64,000 bases of DNA from Luteimonas wenzhouensis (GTDB lineage: Bacteria > Pseudomonadota > Gammaproteobacteria > Xanthomonadales > Xanthomonadaceae). The DNA lies in the NCBI RefSeq assembly GCF_007859305.1, contig NZ_VOHE01000002.1, positions 372,001-436,000 on the forward strand, written 5' to 3'. The notes below the pieces were generated by a model. The model worked only from the letters and a program-made list of their open reading frames with translations, was not told where the DNA came from and did no database searches. How positions within the stretch are numbered: the stretch's first letter is position 1; every line of letters begins with the position of its first letter. Positions 52,110-61,152 of this stretch are shown here, in pieces. Both the position numbers and the translations under genes were made by a program.

Positions 52110-52976
52110 ATGGATTCGCCCGTTTCCGAACTGATCGACCTGCTCTCGCTCGAACGCCTGGAAGAAGACCTGTTCCGCGGCCAGAGCCGCGACATCGGGA
52201 CCCGCTACGTGTTCGGCGGCCAGGTACTGGGCCAGGCGCTGTCGGCGGCGCAGGCGACCATGCCGCAGCCGCGACCGGCGCATTCGTTGCACGCCTACTT
52301 CCTGCGCGCGGGCGACATCGAGCACCCGATCGTGTACCACGTCGACCGCACCCGCGACGGCGGCAGCTTCTCGGTGCGCCGGGTCACCGCGATCCAGCAC
52401 GGCAAGGTGATCTTCTTCTGCGCCGCGTCGTTCCAGGCCGAGGAAGAGGGCGTCGAGCACCAGCCGCCGATGCCGCAGGTGCCGGGCCCGGGCGATGTCG
52501 AGCCGGCGCCGCGGATCGATCCCGGGGTGCTGGCGTCGCTGCCGACCAAGGTGCGGCGCTGGCTGGACCGCACCGGCCCGTTCGAATTCCGCCCGGTGCA
52601 CCCGCGCAACGAACTGCGCCCGGCGCGCAGGCCGCCATTCGACCAGGTCTGGTTCCGGCTCGGCGAGCGCGTCGGCGACGCGCCCGAGCTGCACCGCTCG
52701 CTGCTCGCCTACGCCTCCGATTTCCACCTGCTCGGCACCGCCACCTACCCGCACGGGATCAGCTACTACCAGCCCGACGTGCAGATGGCCTCGCTCGACC
52801 ACGCGCTGTGGTTCCACCGTCCGTTCCGCGCCGACGAGTGGCTGCTGTACTCCATCGACAGCCCCAGCGCGCAGGGCGCGCGCGGGCTGGCCCGCGGCCA
52901 GGTGTTCTCGCAGGACGGCCGCCTGGTCGCCAGCACCGCGCAGGAAGGCATGATCCGGGTCAAGGGAACCGGCTGA
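52110..52976 (+). CDS. tesB: Acyl-CoA thioesterase II
   Basis: 288-aa double-hotdog thioesterase hydrolysing medium- and long-chain acyl-CoAs. Catalytic D204 (ASDFHL) and Q278 (TAQEGMIR) sit at the E. coli positions; the third residue (T228 in E. coli) is S228 here (MASLDHALW), a conservative change. GGQVLGQALSAA and RDGGSFSVRRV are N-terminal family motifs. It is followed two bases later by a membrane-protein gene. Confidence 0.94.
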   Translation: MDSPVSELIDLLSLERLEEDLFRGQSRDIGTRYVFGGQVLGQALSAAQATMPQPRPAHSLHAYFLRAGDIEHPIVYHVDRTRDGGSFSVRRVTAIQHGKVIFFCAASFQAEEEGVEHQPPMPQVPGPGDVEPAPRIDPGVLASLPTKVRRWLDRTGPFEFRPVHPRNELRPARRPPFDQVWFRLGERVGDAPELHRSLLAYASDFHLLGTATYPHGISYYQPDVQMASLDHALWFHRPFRADEWLLYSIDSPSAQGARGLARGQVFSQDGRLVASTAQEGMIRVKGTG

Positions 52977-52977
52977 G

Positions 52978-53799
52978 ATGCGCCAGGTCTTCAGCAGCGC
53001 GCGGATCGAGAATGCCCAGGCGGTGGCGAAGCTGCTCGCCGACCAGGGCATCGAAGTGCGGCTGGACAACCCCCGCGGCCTGCGCAGCTCGATCCGCGGC
53101 AATTTCAGCTATCGCGACCACCACCAGCCCGCGCCGCGCGCCACGGTCTGGGTGATCCGTTCCGACGACCAGCCCCGCGCACGCCAGCTGCTGCGCGAGG
53201 CCGGCCTGCTGGAGGCCTCGCCCGCCAATCCGTCCAGCTTCCTGCCATCCGTCGGCCACGACGCGCGGCTGCGCACGCAGTCGCCGACGCGGCGCGCACG
53301 CATGCGGCTCGGCCTGCTGGTCCTGGCCGCCGTGGCGCTGGCGCTGTGGCTCAACCAGTTCCGCAATCCCGGCTGGGACCTGCCCGAACCGGCCCGCACG
53401 CCCGCCGCGGCCCCCGCCTTCGACCCGGCGCTGCAGCCGATCGCCGTGGACGCCGACGCGATCCACCGCATCCCCACTCCGCCGGCGCTGGCCGCGACCC
53501 TCGCGGCGATGGAGCTGGCCACGGTTCCCGCCGCCACGTTGTGCCTCTCGCTGGACGGCGAAGAGGCGGACACGGCGGCGCTGGCGGTGGCGCGCGCGGC
53601 CGGCCTCGACCCGCAGCCGTCCGCGGCCTGCGCCGGACCCGGCCCCTGGCTGCGCGTGGCAGTCGACGATTACCGCACCGACGGCTCGGGCACGGGCACC
53701 GTCGCCCTGGCCACCACCCGTGCCGACACCGCCACCACGCAGCGGCGGCTGGACGTCCGCCGCGACGGGGATGAATGGCAGGTGGCGGACGGCCGCTGA
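52978..53799 (+). CDS. Membrane protein with DUF2007-like N-terminal domain
   Basis: 273-aa protein. Residues 1-75 look like a DUF2007 signal-transducing domain (VFSSARIENAQAVAKLLADQ), resembling GlnB-like folds; a basic patch and one membrane helix (residues 111-126) follow. Residues 127-273 would be periplasmic with no motif I know; two cysteines lie there (near residues 186 and 213). Similar proteins have been labelled pathogenicity-like in xanthomonads, but no function is proven. It begins 2 bp after the tesB stop. Confidence 0.7.
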   Translation: MRQVFSSARIENAQAVAKLLADQGIEVRLDNPRGLRSSIRGNFSYRDHHQPAPRATVWVIRSDDQPRARQLLREAGLLEASPANPSSFLPSVGHDARLRTQSPTRRARMRLGLLVLAAVALALWLNQFRNPGWDLPEPARTPAAAPAFDPALQPIAVDADAIHRIPTPPALAATLAAMELATVPAATLCLSLDGEEADTAALAVARAAGLDPQPSAACAGPGPWLRVAVDDYRTDGSGTGTVALATTRADTATTQRRLDVRRDGDEWQVADGR

Positions 53800-53856
53800 G
53801 CGGTCACGTTCCGGCGCCCGTCCCGTCACGTCAGCAAGCCAACGCCGCGAGCCGCC

Positions 53857-54993
53857 ATGTCTACCGACGCCATCGACCTGCTGATCAAACGTGAACTGCC
53901 CGCCGCCGTGGGCGGCGACCGCGACGCCTACGGCCGCATCGTGGCCGCAAGCCAGAACGTGGTGACGGCGGTGGCCCTGGCGATCACCCGCGACGTGGCC
54001 ACCAGCGAGGACATCGCCCAGGAGGCCTTCCTGTCGGCCTGGCACAACCTGCGGCGGCTGAAGAATCCCTCCAGCTTCCTGCCCTGGCTGCGCCAGATCA
54101 CCCGCAACTTGGCCCACGACCACCTGCGCGGCCGCCGAAACCGCATGCTCCAGGGCGAGGCGGCGGACCTGGCGATCCAGCACGCGGCCGACCCCGACGG
54201 CTGTCCGCTGGAGCAGGCGCTCGACGCCGAGCGCGAGGCGGTGGCGGCCGACCTGATCTCCGAACTGCCCGAGGACAGCCGCGAGGTGCTGCTGCTGTTC
54301 TACCGCGAGGGGCAGAGTTCGAAGCAGGTGGCGTCGCTGCTGGGGTTGTCCGACGCGGCCGTGCGCAAGCGCCTGTCACGCGCGCGCCAGAGCGTGCGCG
54401 AGGACCTGCTCAAGCGCTTCGGCGAGTTCGCCCGCTCCAGCGCGCCCTCGGCCGCGTTCGCGGTCGGCGTCACCGCCGCGCTGGGGATCAGCAAGCCGGC
54501 GGCGGCCGCCGGCCTGGGCCTGGCCACCCGCTCGATCGCCGGCAGCATGGCCGCCCGCTTCGCCCTGGGCATGGCCGGCGCCGCCGCAGGCGGTCTGCTC
54601 GGCGGGCTGGTGGCGGCCTGGTTCGCGCGCGGGATCATCCTGGATTTCGCCGACGACGACGCGGAGCGCGCGATGCTGCTCCGCTTCTCGCGTCGCTACA
54701 TGCTGTTCTCGCTGGTGATGGTGGCCCTGATCGTCGCCACCCACCTCGCCTTCCACGACCCCGGCCGCACCTTCATCGTCATCGCGGTCGCGCTACTGGC
54801 GATGAACTGGCAGCTGCTGGTCACGCTGCCGCGGATGATGGCGCCCATGTTCGAGCGCGACGCGCGGCGCGACCCGGTCGGCGCCAGGCAGCGCCTGCTC
54901 GCGTACCGCCTGACCTGGGGCCGCGCCGGGCTGATGGTGAACAACATCATCGTGATCGGCTCGCTGGTGATCGCACGCCTGCATTTCGGCTGA
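53857..54993 (+). CDS. ECF-type RNA polymerase sigma factor fused to a C-terminal membrane domain
   Basis: 378-aa protein. Region 2 (residues 24-95: [40 protein letters not shown]) and region 4 (residues 135-185: [35 protein letters not shown]) are both intact. An alanine-rich linker (193-226) follows, then hydrophobic segments at about 230-262, 281-299, 304-325 and 357-374. So the sigma factor itself is membrane-tethered. No anti-sigma gene is adjacent. The ATG at 53857 fits the N-terminal helix; 57 bp of spacer precede it. Confidence 0.85.
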   Translation: MSTDAIDLLIKRELPAAVGGDRDAYGRIVAASQNVVTAVALAITRDVATSEDIAQEAFLSAWHNLRRLKNPSSFLPWLRQITRNLAHDHLRGRRNRMLQGEAADLAIQHAADPDGCPLEQALDAEREAVAADLISELPEDSREVLLLFYREGQSSKQVASLLGLSDAAVRKRLSRARQSVREDLLKRFGEFARSSAPSAAFAVGVTAALGISKPAAAAGLGLATRSIAGSMAARFALGMAGAAAGGLLGGLVAAWFARGIILDFADDDAERAMLLRFSRRYMLFSLVMVALIVATHLAFHDPGRTFIVIAVALLAMNWQLLVTLPRMMAPMFERDARRDPVGARQRLLAYRLTWGRAGLMVNNIIVIGSLVIARLHFG

Positions 54994-55151
54994 CGGCGCT
55001 CCTTCGCCTTGCGTCCGGGAAGGTGGCCGGAGGCGCGGCAGGCGTCCTGTGCCGGAAGGGCGCGAGCGGTACGGGGATGTGCCGCGGCCGCGCGCCCGAC
55101 ACCATGTCCGGCCGACCTGGGCGGGCCGGCCGCCGCACGAGGCAAGGCAGA

Positions 55152-55180
55152 AAAAAGCCCGCATCCGGGGATGCGGGCTG
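55152..55180 (-). terminator. Terminator after the EF-hand gene
   Basis: An 11-bp stem (AGCCCGCATCC/GGATGCGGGCT) with a tight loop, followed on the minus strand by six T residues. It is 22 bp past the EF-hand stop. The remainder of 54994-55201 shows nothing else. Confidence 0.88.
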
Positions 55181-55201
55181 CAATCGCCATGCAACCGGGG
55201 A

Positions 55202-55870
55202 TCAGCGGCGCGCCGGGCGCAACTCGTCGCGGCTCAGGAAGCCGTCGCGGTTGTCGTCCATCCAGGCGAAGCGCGGGGACAGGCGCGGCATCTTCTCGTC
55301 GACCTCGACCCGGCTGAGCTTGCCGTCGCCGTTGAGGTCGGCCGCGGCGAAACGCTCCTCGAAGCGCTTCTCCATGGCAGCCTTGCGCTGCTTCATCTGC
55401 TGCGCGTGCCACGCGCGGATCTCGCTGCGGACCAGGTAGCCGTCGCGGTTCGCGTCGATCGCGTCGAACTGCTCGAGCATCCGGTTGCCACGCTTGCCGC
55501 GGCCCTGGCCGGCGGCCTCGACCTCCGCCTTCGACAGGCGGCCGTCGTTGTCCGTGTCCAGGCGGGCCGGATCCTGGAAGTGGCCGAAGTGGCCACCGCG
55601 GTGGCCGCCGCGGCCGTGGCGCATGCCGTGGCCGTGGCGCGGACGCTCGCTGGCATCGAGGCGGTCGTCGCCGTTGCGGTCGAGCTGGTCGAAACGCGCC
55701 GCCAAGCGCGGGAACCTCGCCGCTTCGGCGCGATCGATCACGCCGTCGCCGTTGGCGTCGAGGGTGGGCTTGGTCCCGCGCTGCGGGGCGTTCGCCGGCT
55801 CCGCGGCGCTGGCGCCGGCGGCGGCCATCAGGGCGATCGCGAGCGCGGTGAACAGGGTCCTGTGCTTCAT
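55202..55870 (-). CDS. Secreted EF-hand protein with six calcium-binding loops
   Basis: 222-aa exported calcium-binding protein: signal peptide to about residue 23 (cleavage after SAA or ASA). Canonical DxDxDG-type loops start at D38, D64, D105, D139, D178 and D205 (for example [12 protein letters not shown]). Between loops two and three is a histidine- and glycine-rich insert (residues 77-98, six histidines) that could bind metal. Related calerythrin/EF-hand proteins in xanthomonads are uncharacterised. Separated from the divergent bpt by about 156 bp. Confidence 0.88.
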   Translation of the reverse strand: MKHRTLFTALAIALMAAAGASAAEPANAPQRGTKPTLDANGDGVIDRAEAARFPRLAARFDQLDRNGDDRLDASERPRHGHGMRHGRGGHRGGHFGHFQDPARLDTDNDGRLSKAEVEAAGQGRGKRGNRMLEQFDAIDANRDGYLVRSEIRAWHAQQMKQRKAAMEKRFEERFAAADLNGDGKLSRVEVDEKMPRLSPRFAWMDDNRDGFLSRDELRPARR

Positions 55871-56026
55871 GTGCGGGTTCCTCGGGGACTGCGGCTCCAG
55901 CGCCGCCGTGCCCCCGTCAACGCCCCCGCCGCGGCCCGCGTTGACCCGCGCCCGGTCCGGTTCAGCGGGCAGACACCCGCCGGCTCGCGCCGCCTGCGAC
56001 CGCGGCGCAGTATGCTGGCCCCCGCG

Positions 56027-56749
56027 ATGCGCGAGGACGAACACCTGCGGCTGTTCCATACCGGCGACCACCCCTGTGGCTACTGGCCCGGGCGCGTCGC
56101 CCGCGACCTGGTGTTCGACCCGCACGACGAGCGCCTGGCCGGCTTCTACCCGCAGGCGCTGGAGTGGGGCTTCCGCCGCTCCGGCGACATCGTTTACCGC
56201 CCACACTGCGTCGGCTGCCGCGCCTGCGTGGCGGTGCGCATCCCGGTCGACGGATTTCGCCCCGACCGCAGCCAGCGCCGCTGCCTGCAGCGCAACCACG
56301 CGGTCGAGGCGCGGGTGCTGCCGGCCGAGCGCAACGCCGAGCGCCTGGCGCTCTACCGGCGTTACCTCTGCACGCGCCACCCCGGCGGCGGCATGGACGA
56401 CCACGGCGCGCACGAGTTCGACCAGTTCCTGGTCGGCAGCTGGGCCAATACCCGCTTCCTCGAACTGCGCGAGGACGGCCGCCTGCTGGCGGTGGCGGTG
56501 ACCGACATCGACGAGCGGGCGATGTCCGCCGTGTACACCTTCTACGACCCCGACCAGTCCGCGCGCGGCCTGGGGACGCTCGCGATCCTGCGCCAGGTCG
56601 AATGGGCGCGGCGCGACGGACGCCGCCACCTCTACCTGGGCTACTGGATCGCCGGCCACGGCAAGATGGACTACAAGCGCAGGTTCCGTCCGCTCGAAGG
56701 GTTCGACGGCCGCCGCTGGCGCCCGTTCGAGGAGATCGCGCCCGCATGA
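56027..56749 (+). CDS. bpt: Leucyl/aspartate-glutamate tRNA-protein transferase Bpt
   Basis: 240-aa aminoacyl-tRNA-protein transferase that adds leucine to N-terminal Asp or Glu (bacterial N-end rule). Signature residues: [41 protein letters not shown], and the C-terminal GNAT-like part with [33 protein letters not shown]. The start may also be the ATG at 56012, which adds five residues; neither has a clear Shine-Dalgarno. The stop overlaps the next gene (ATGA). No clpS or aat is present in the window. Confidence 0.92.
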   Translation: MREDEHLRLFHTGDHPCGYWPGRVARDLVFDPHDERLAGFYPQALEWGFRRSGDIVYRPHCVGCRACVAVRIPVDGFRPDRSQRRCLQRNHAVEARVLPAERNAERLALYRRYLCTRHPGGGMDDHGAHEFDQFLVGSWANTRFLELREDGRLLAVAVTDIDERAMSAVYTFYDPDQSARGLGTLAILRQVEWARRDGRRHLYLGYWIAGHGKMDYKRRFRPLEGFDGRRWRPFEEIAPA

Positions 56750-57987
56750 ACCGCCAGCACGCCATTGCCGCGCTCGCCGTGCTGGCGGTGATCGCCCTCG
56801 GCGCCTGCGTCCGCGTCAACGTCCACGGCCGTGCGCCCCAGTCCGGACCCCACATGCCCGCAACCGCCCCGCTCCGCGTCGCCACCTACAACGTCTCGCT
56901 GCACGACGAGGATCCCGGCGGGCTGGTGGCGCGGCTGGAACTGGGCAGCACCCAGGCCCAGCGCATCGCCGCGGTGCTGCAGCGGATCCGCCCGGACATC
57001 GTCCTGCTCAACGAGTTCGACCACGATCCCGACGGCCGCGCCGCGGACCTGTTCCAGCACCGCTACTTGGAGCAGCCGCAACCCGGCGGCGGCGAACCCC
57101 TGCACTACCCGCACCGCTACCTCGCGCCGGCCAACACCGGCGAGCCCAGCGGGCTGGACCTGGATGGCGACGGCAGCGTCGGCGGCGAGGGCCGCGAGCG
57201 CGGCAACGACGCCTGGGGCTACGGCCTGCACCCGGGCCAGTACGGCATGCTGCTGCTGTCGCGCCACCCCATCGACGCGGACGCGGCGCGCACCTTCCGC
57301 CTGCTGAAGTGGAGCGCGATGCCCGGCGCGCGGCGACCGGTCGATCCGGACACCGGGGCGCCGTTCCATCGCGACGATGTCTGGGAGCAGCTGCGGCTGT
57401 CGTCCAAGTCGCACTGGGACGTGCCGGTCGACACCCCGCTGGGCCGCATCCACGTGCTCGCCTCGCACCCCACGCCACCGGCATTCGACGGTCCGGAGCA
57501 GCGCAACCTGCTGCGCAACCACGACGAAATCCGGTTCTGGCTCGAGTACCTGACGCCGGCCCCGGGCCAGGAGGCCTGGCTGTGCGACGACGCGGGGCGT
57601 TGCGGTCCGCTGGCGCCGGGCGCGCGCTTCGTGGTCCTGGGCGACCTCAACAACGATCCGCACGACGGCGCCGGCGACCATGCCGTGATCGAGGCGCTCA
57701 TCCGGCATCCGCGCATGCTCGCCCACGCGCCGCCGCGCAGCGCCGGCGCGGAAGCAGCGGCGCTGCTCGATGGCGGCGAGAACGCCGGGCACCGTGGCCC
57801 GCATGCGCACGACACCGGCCGCTTCGGGCCGCGGGTGGGCAACCTGCGGGTGGACTACGTCCTGCCCTCGACCGGCTTCCGGCTCGCCGGCTCGGGCGTG
57901 TTCTGGCCACCGCCGGAGCATCCGGACGAAGTGCTGGCCGCGGCCAGCGACCACCACGCGGTGTGGGTGGACCTGCTGCCCGAGTAG
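56746..57987 (+). CDS. Endonuclease/exonuclease/phosphatase-family lipoprotein
   Basis: 413-aa predicted lipoprotein with lipobox LGAC (C21), followed by the EEP fold. [43 protein letters not shown], and the C-terminal VDYVLPS and ASDHHAVWV match EEP metal and catalytic positions (N, E, D/N, H). An inserted [11 protein letters not shown] segment (near residue 135) looks like an EF-hand-type loop. Substrate unknown: nucleic acid, lipid or sugar phosphate. It overlaps bpt by 4 bases. Confidence 0.85.
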   Translation: MNRQHAIAALAVLAVIALGACVRVNVHGRAPQSGPHMPATAPLRVATYNVSLHDEDPGGLVARLELGSTQAQRIAAVLQRIRPDIVLLNEFDHDPDGRAADLFQHRYLEQPQPGGGEPLHYPHRYLAPANTGEPSGLDLDGDGSVGGEGRERGNDAWGYGLHPGQYGMLLLSRHPIDADAARTFRLLKWSAMPGARRPVDPDTGAPFHRDDVWEQLRLSSKSHWDVPVDTPLGRIHVLASHPTPPAFDGPEQRNLLRNHDEIRFWLEYLTPAPGQEAWLCDDAGRCGPLAPGARFVVLGDLNNDPHDGAGDHAVIEALIRHPRMLAHAPPRSAGAEAAALLDGGENAGHRGPHAHDTGRFGPRVGNLRVDYVLPSTGFRLAGSGVFWPPPEHPDEVLAAASDHHAVWVDLLPE

Positions 57988-58000
57988 CCGGCCGGCGCGC

Positions 58001-58303
58001 TCAGGCCTTGGCGCCCGGCAGCGAAGGCGTGTGCGGCCGGAAGCCGAAGTCCCCGCTCTGCTGGCTGGACACGATCATTCGCACCATGCCGCTGGGGACC
58101 AGCAGCTCGAGGCTGGCCTCGCGGCCGTCGGGCGTGCGGCCGGCGATGGTCATCTCGACGAAGGCGCCGGCGGTGTCGATCTCGCTGCACACCACGTGCG
58201 GGTCCGGGCCATCGCCGCTCTGCAGGTAGGGCCGGATCGGGTCGCCAAGCGCCTCGAGCGCCTGCGGGAAGAAAAACACGGCGTAGCCGTTGCTGCCTTT
58301 CAT
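58001..58303 (-). CDS. Conserved hypothetical small protein
   Basis: 100-aa cytoplasmic protein, MKGSNGYAVFFFPQALEALG and so on, with no signal or membrane segment and a regular alpha/beta pattern. I do not recognise a named family. A GGAGCAGGC ribosome-binding site precedes the ATG. It follows purT (37 bp gap) on the same strand and is probably co-transcribed with it. Confidence 0.7.
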   Translation of the reverse strand: MKGSNGYAVFFFPQALEALGDPIRPYLQSGDGPDPHVVCSEIDTAGAFVEMTIAGRTPDGREASLELLVPSGMVRMIVSSQQSGDFGFRPHTPSLPGAKA

Positions 58304-58340
58304 GCCTGCTCCGTTTGCGGGGCCCGGGGGTCGGGGGCGG

Positions 58341-59543
58341 TCACTGCAGTTCGATGGCGATGGCCCCGGCCGCGTCGCGCGCGGCCGCGCGCGCGGCATC
58401 GACCGACTCCGCACGCGCCAGGGTCACGCCGACCCGGCGCTGGCCCTCCACCCGCGGCTTGCCGAACAGGCGCAAGGCGGTCCGCGGCGCACGCAGGGCC
58501 GCGTCGACGTTCCCGAACACCGGCACGCCGTGGCCCTCGGCCAGCAGCGCGCACGAGGCCGAGGGCCCGCGCTGCGGCACGAAGCCCCCATCCTCCGCAC
58601 CGACCGGCAGGCCGAGGATGGCGCGCGCGTGCAGCGCGAACTCGCTCAGCTCCTGGGAGACCAGCGTGACCAGGCCGGTGTCGTGCGGACGCGGCGAGAC
58701 CTCGCTGAACCAGACCTCGTCCCCCTTCACGAACAGCTCCACGCCGAACACGCCCCGGCCGCCGAGGTCGTCGGTGATCGCGCGCGCGACCTGCATCGCC
58801 CGCTCCAGCGCGCGCGGCCGCATCGACTGCGGCTGCCAGCTCTCACGGTAGTCGCCGTCGCGCTGCAGGTGGCCGATCGGAGCGCAGAACGAGGTGCCGC
58901 CGGCATGGCGCACGGTGAGCAGGGTGATCTCGTAATCGAAGTCGATGAAGCCCTCGACGATGCAGCGGCCGGCGCCGGTGCGCCCGCCGGTCTGCGCATA
59001 CGCCCACGCCGGCGCGATGTCTTCCTCGCGGCGCACCGTGCTCTGTCCCTTGCCCGAGGACGACATCACCGGCTTGACCACGCACGGCAGGCCGATGGCG
59101 GCGACGGCCTCGCGGTACTCATCTTCCGTGTCGACGAACCGATAGGGCGAGGTCGGCAGGCCGAGCGTTTCGGCGGCGAGGCGGCGGATGCCCTCGCGGT
59201 CCATGGTCAGCCAGGCCGCGCGCGCGGTGGGGATGACGCGCTGGCCGTGGTCGCGTTCCAGTTCCACCAGGGTGCGGGTGTGGATGGCCTCGATCTCCGG
59301 CACCACCAGGTGCGGGCGCTCGCGCTTGATCAGGGCCGCCAGCGCGGCGCCGTCGAGCATGTCCAGCACGTGGCTGCGATGGGCGACCTGCATCGCCGGG
59401 GCGTCGGCATAGCGGTCGGCGGCGATCACCTCGACGCCCAGCCGCTGCAATTCGATCGCGACCTCCTTGCCCAGTTCGCCCGCCCCCAGCAGCAGCACGC
59501 GGGTGGCGGAGGACGAAAGCGGAGTGCCGAGGTTGCAGGGCAT
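58341..59543 (-). CDS. purT: Formate-dependent phosphoribosylglycinamide formyltransferase 2
   Basis: 400-aa ATP-grasp enzyme making formyl-GAR from GAR, formate and ATP in purine synthesis. Markers in order: [61 protein letters not shown] (ATP-grasp), and [25 protein letters not shown]. The start at 59543 gives [11 protein letters not shown], the family N-terminus; the upstream ATG at 59573 adds 10 non-conserved residues. Convergent with nothing; it diverges from the SPFH operon. Confidence 0.95.
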   Translation of the reverse strand: MPCNLGTPLSSSATRVLLLGAGELGKEVAIELQRLGVEVIAADRYADAPAMQVAHRSHVLDMLDGAALAALIKRERPHLVVPEIEAIHTRTLVELERDHGQRVIPTARAAWLTMDREGIRRLAAETLGLPTSPYRFVDTEDEYREAVAAIGLPCVVKPVMSSSGKGQSTVRREEDIAPAWAYAQTGGRTGAGRCIVEGFIDFDYEITLLTVRHAGGTSFCAPIGHLQRDGDYRESWQPQSMRPRALERAMQVARAITDDLGGRGVFGVELFVKGDEVWFSEVSPRPHDTGLVTLVSQELSEFALHARAILGLPVGAEDGGFVPQRGPSASCALLAEGHGVPVFGNVDAALRAPRTALRLFGKPRVEGQRRVGVTLARAESVDAARAAARDAAGAIAIELQ

Positions 59544-59610
59544 GGGGACGGCTCGGGGCGGTGGGGTGGGCATTCTAGCCAGCCGTGGGGCGGTCGGCCC
59601 GCCGCCGGCC

Positions 59611-59640
59611 TTGGCATTTCGATATCATTCTGATATCAAT
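59611..59640 (+). promoter_or_regulatory. Promoter of the SPFH operon with GATATC tandem operator
   Basis: TTGGCA (-35, 59611-59616), 17-bp spacer and TATCAA (-10, 59634-59639). The palindromic hexamer GATATC occurs at 59621-59626 and 59632-59637, an exact 11-bp repeat between the promoter elements and over the -10, in an AT-rich island within very GC-rich DNA. Confidence 0.7.
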
Positions 59641-59712
59641 CACCATGAGGCGGTTGCCGCCCACCACCGGGCCCCACCGCGGGGGCCCCGCTTCCACGCC
59701 AGGACACACCCC

Positions 59713-60561
59713 ATGAAAGAGAATCCGATCCGTTCCCTGCCCGGCATCCCGGTCCTGCTGATCCTGCTGCTGCTCGACGTGGTCGCCATCGCCCTGCCGC
59801 TCACCCATGGCGTGCATCCGGGGCCGGCCTGGATCGCGGCCACGGTGGTCACGTTCCTGATGGCGGGTGTCTACAAGGTCGAACCCAACCAGGCGGCGGT
59901 GCTGAGCCTGTTCGGCAAGTACGTGGGCACGGTCAAGCAGGACGGCCTGCGCTGGAACAACCCCTTCTACGCCAAGCGCAAGATCTCGCTGCGGGTGCGC
60001 AATTTCGAGAGCGGCCGGCTCAAGGTCAACGAGCTCGACGGCTCGCCGATCGAGATCGCGGCGGTGATCGTCTGGCGGGTGGTCGATTCGGCCGAGGCGG
60101 TGTTCAACGTGGACGACTACGAAAGCTTCGTCCACATCCAGTCCGAGGCCGCGCTGCGCGCGATGGCGACCAGCTATCCCTACGACCAGCACGAGGAAGG
60201 CGACATCTCCCTGCGCAGCCACCCGGCGGAGATCTCCGACCGGCTGAAGGAGCACCTCGACGAGCGCCTGACCGCGGCCGGCGTGGAAGTGCTCGAGGCA
60301 CGCATCAGCCACCTCGCCTACGCCCCGGAGATCGCCCAGGCGATGCTGCAGCGCCAGCAGGCCAACGCGGTGATCGCCGCCCGCACCCGAATCGTCGCCG
60401 GCGCGGTGGGCATGGTGGAGATGGCGCTGGCCGAGCTGGAGAAGAACGGCACCGTGCGCCTGGACGAGGAGCGCCGGGCGGCAATGGTCAGCAACCTGCT
60501 GGTGGTGCTGTGCGGCGACCGCAGCACCCAGCCGATCGTCAACGCCGGCTCCCTGTACTGA
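59713..60561 (+). CDS. SPFH (stomatin/flotillin)-domain membrane protein
   Basis: 282-aa protein with two N-terminal hydrophobic segments (residues about 13-31 and 38-55), then the SPFH/band 7 domain ([66 protein letters not shown]) and a coiled-coil tail ([18 protein letters not shown]). Such proteins scaffold membrane microdomains and proteases. No NfeD-type gene follows; instead a small membrane protein and a ribbon-helix-helix gene do. Confidence 0.92.
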   Translation: MKENPIRSLPGIPVLLILLLLDVVAIALPLTHGVHPGPAWIAATVVTFLMAGVYKVEPNQAAVLSLFGKYVGTVKQDGLRWNNPFYAKRKISLRVRNFESGRLKVNELDGSPIEIAAVIVWRVVDSAEAVFNVDDYESFVHIQSEAALRAMATSYPYDQHEEGDISLRSHPAEISDRLKEHLDERLTAAGVEVLEARISHLAYAPEIAQAMLQRQQANAVIAARTRIVAGAVGMVEMALAELEKNGTVRLDEERRAAMVSNLLVVLCGDRSTQPIVNAGSLY

Positions 60562-60569
60562 GCGCATCG

Positions 60570-60914
60570 ATGCAGCCGCACCATCTCGCCGCCGCCGTCT
60601 TCGCCCTGCTCGCGCTGCCGGCCTTCCTCAGCGCCGGCTGGCTGCGCGACGGCCGCGTGCCAGTGGCGCGCGGTGCCCGCGGCATGACCGGACGCCGGCG
60701 CCGCGCGCTCGACAACCGGCTGGCGCGGCTGATGCACATGGTCGGCGTGGCCATGCTGGCAATGGCCGCCGGCCTGGCCACCTGGGGCGGCGACCAGGCC
60801 CGGGTGGCGGCACTGGCGGTGGTGCTGGTGGTGGTGGTCAACGGCCTGGCGGTGGCGATGCTGCTGTCGGTGCTGCGCGCGCGCCGCGGCGACTGGCCCG
60901 GGGATGGCGACTGA
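60570..60914 (+). CDS. Small membrane protein of the SPFH operon
   Basis: 114-aa protein with three hydrophobic segments (about residues 6-24, 55-74 and 81-103) and a basic loop between the first two ([15 protein letters not shown]). No named family recognised. It starts 8 bp after the SPFH stop and its TGA overlaps the next ATG (TGATG). Function unknown; the context suggests a role with the SPFH protein. Confidence 0.75.
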   Translation: MQPHHLAAAVFALLALPAFLSAGWLRDGRVPVARGARGMTGRRRRALDNRLARLMHMVGVAMLAMAAGLATWGGDQARVAALAVVLVVVVNGLAVAMLLSVLRARRGDWPGDGD

Positions 60915-61099
60915 TGGCGGGGAAGAAGGCCTATCCGCTGCGCATCGGCGCCCCCGTGCTGGAGGCGATGCAGAAATGGGCCGACGACGAACTGCGCAGC
61001 GTCAATGCGCAGATCGAATACGTGCTGCGCGAGGCCCTGCGCAAGGCCGGGCGCCTGCCGGGCAACCCCCCGCCCGGCGAAGACCGGGACGAGCCCTGA
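60914..61099 (+). CDS. Arc/MetJ-type ribbon-helix-helix DNA-binding protein
   Basis: 61-aa protein with the ribbon-helix-helix pattern: a short basic strand (KKAYPLRIG), first helix [17 protein letters not shown], turn, and second helix [20 protein letters not shown] proteins bind DNA as dimers through the strand and often autoregulate. It overlaps the previous gene by one base. The GATATC repeat in the operon promoter is a candidate target. Confidence 0.85.
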   Translation: MAGKKAYPLRIGAPVLEAMQKWADDELRSVNAQIEYVLREALRKAGRLPGNPPPGEDRDEP

Positions 61100-61152
61100 C
61101 CGCCCGGCCGCCCGCGATGGCCCGGGCCGTGGCCGGCCGCTAAGCTTCGCCG

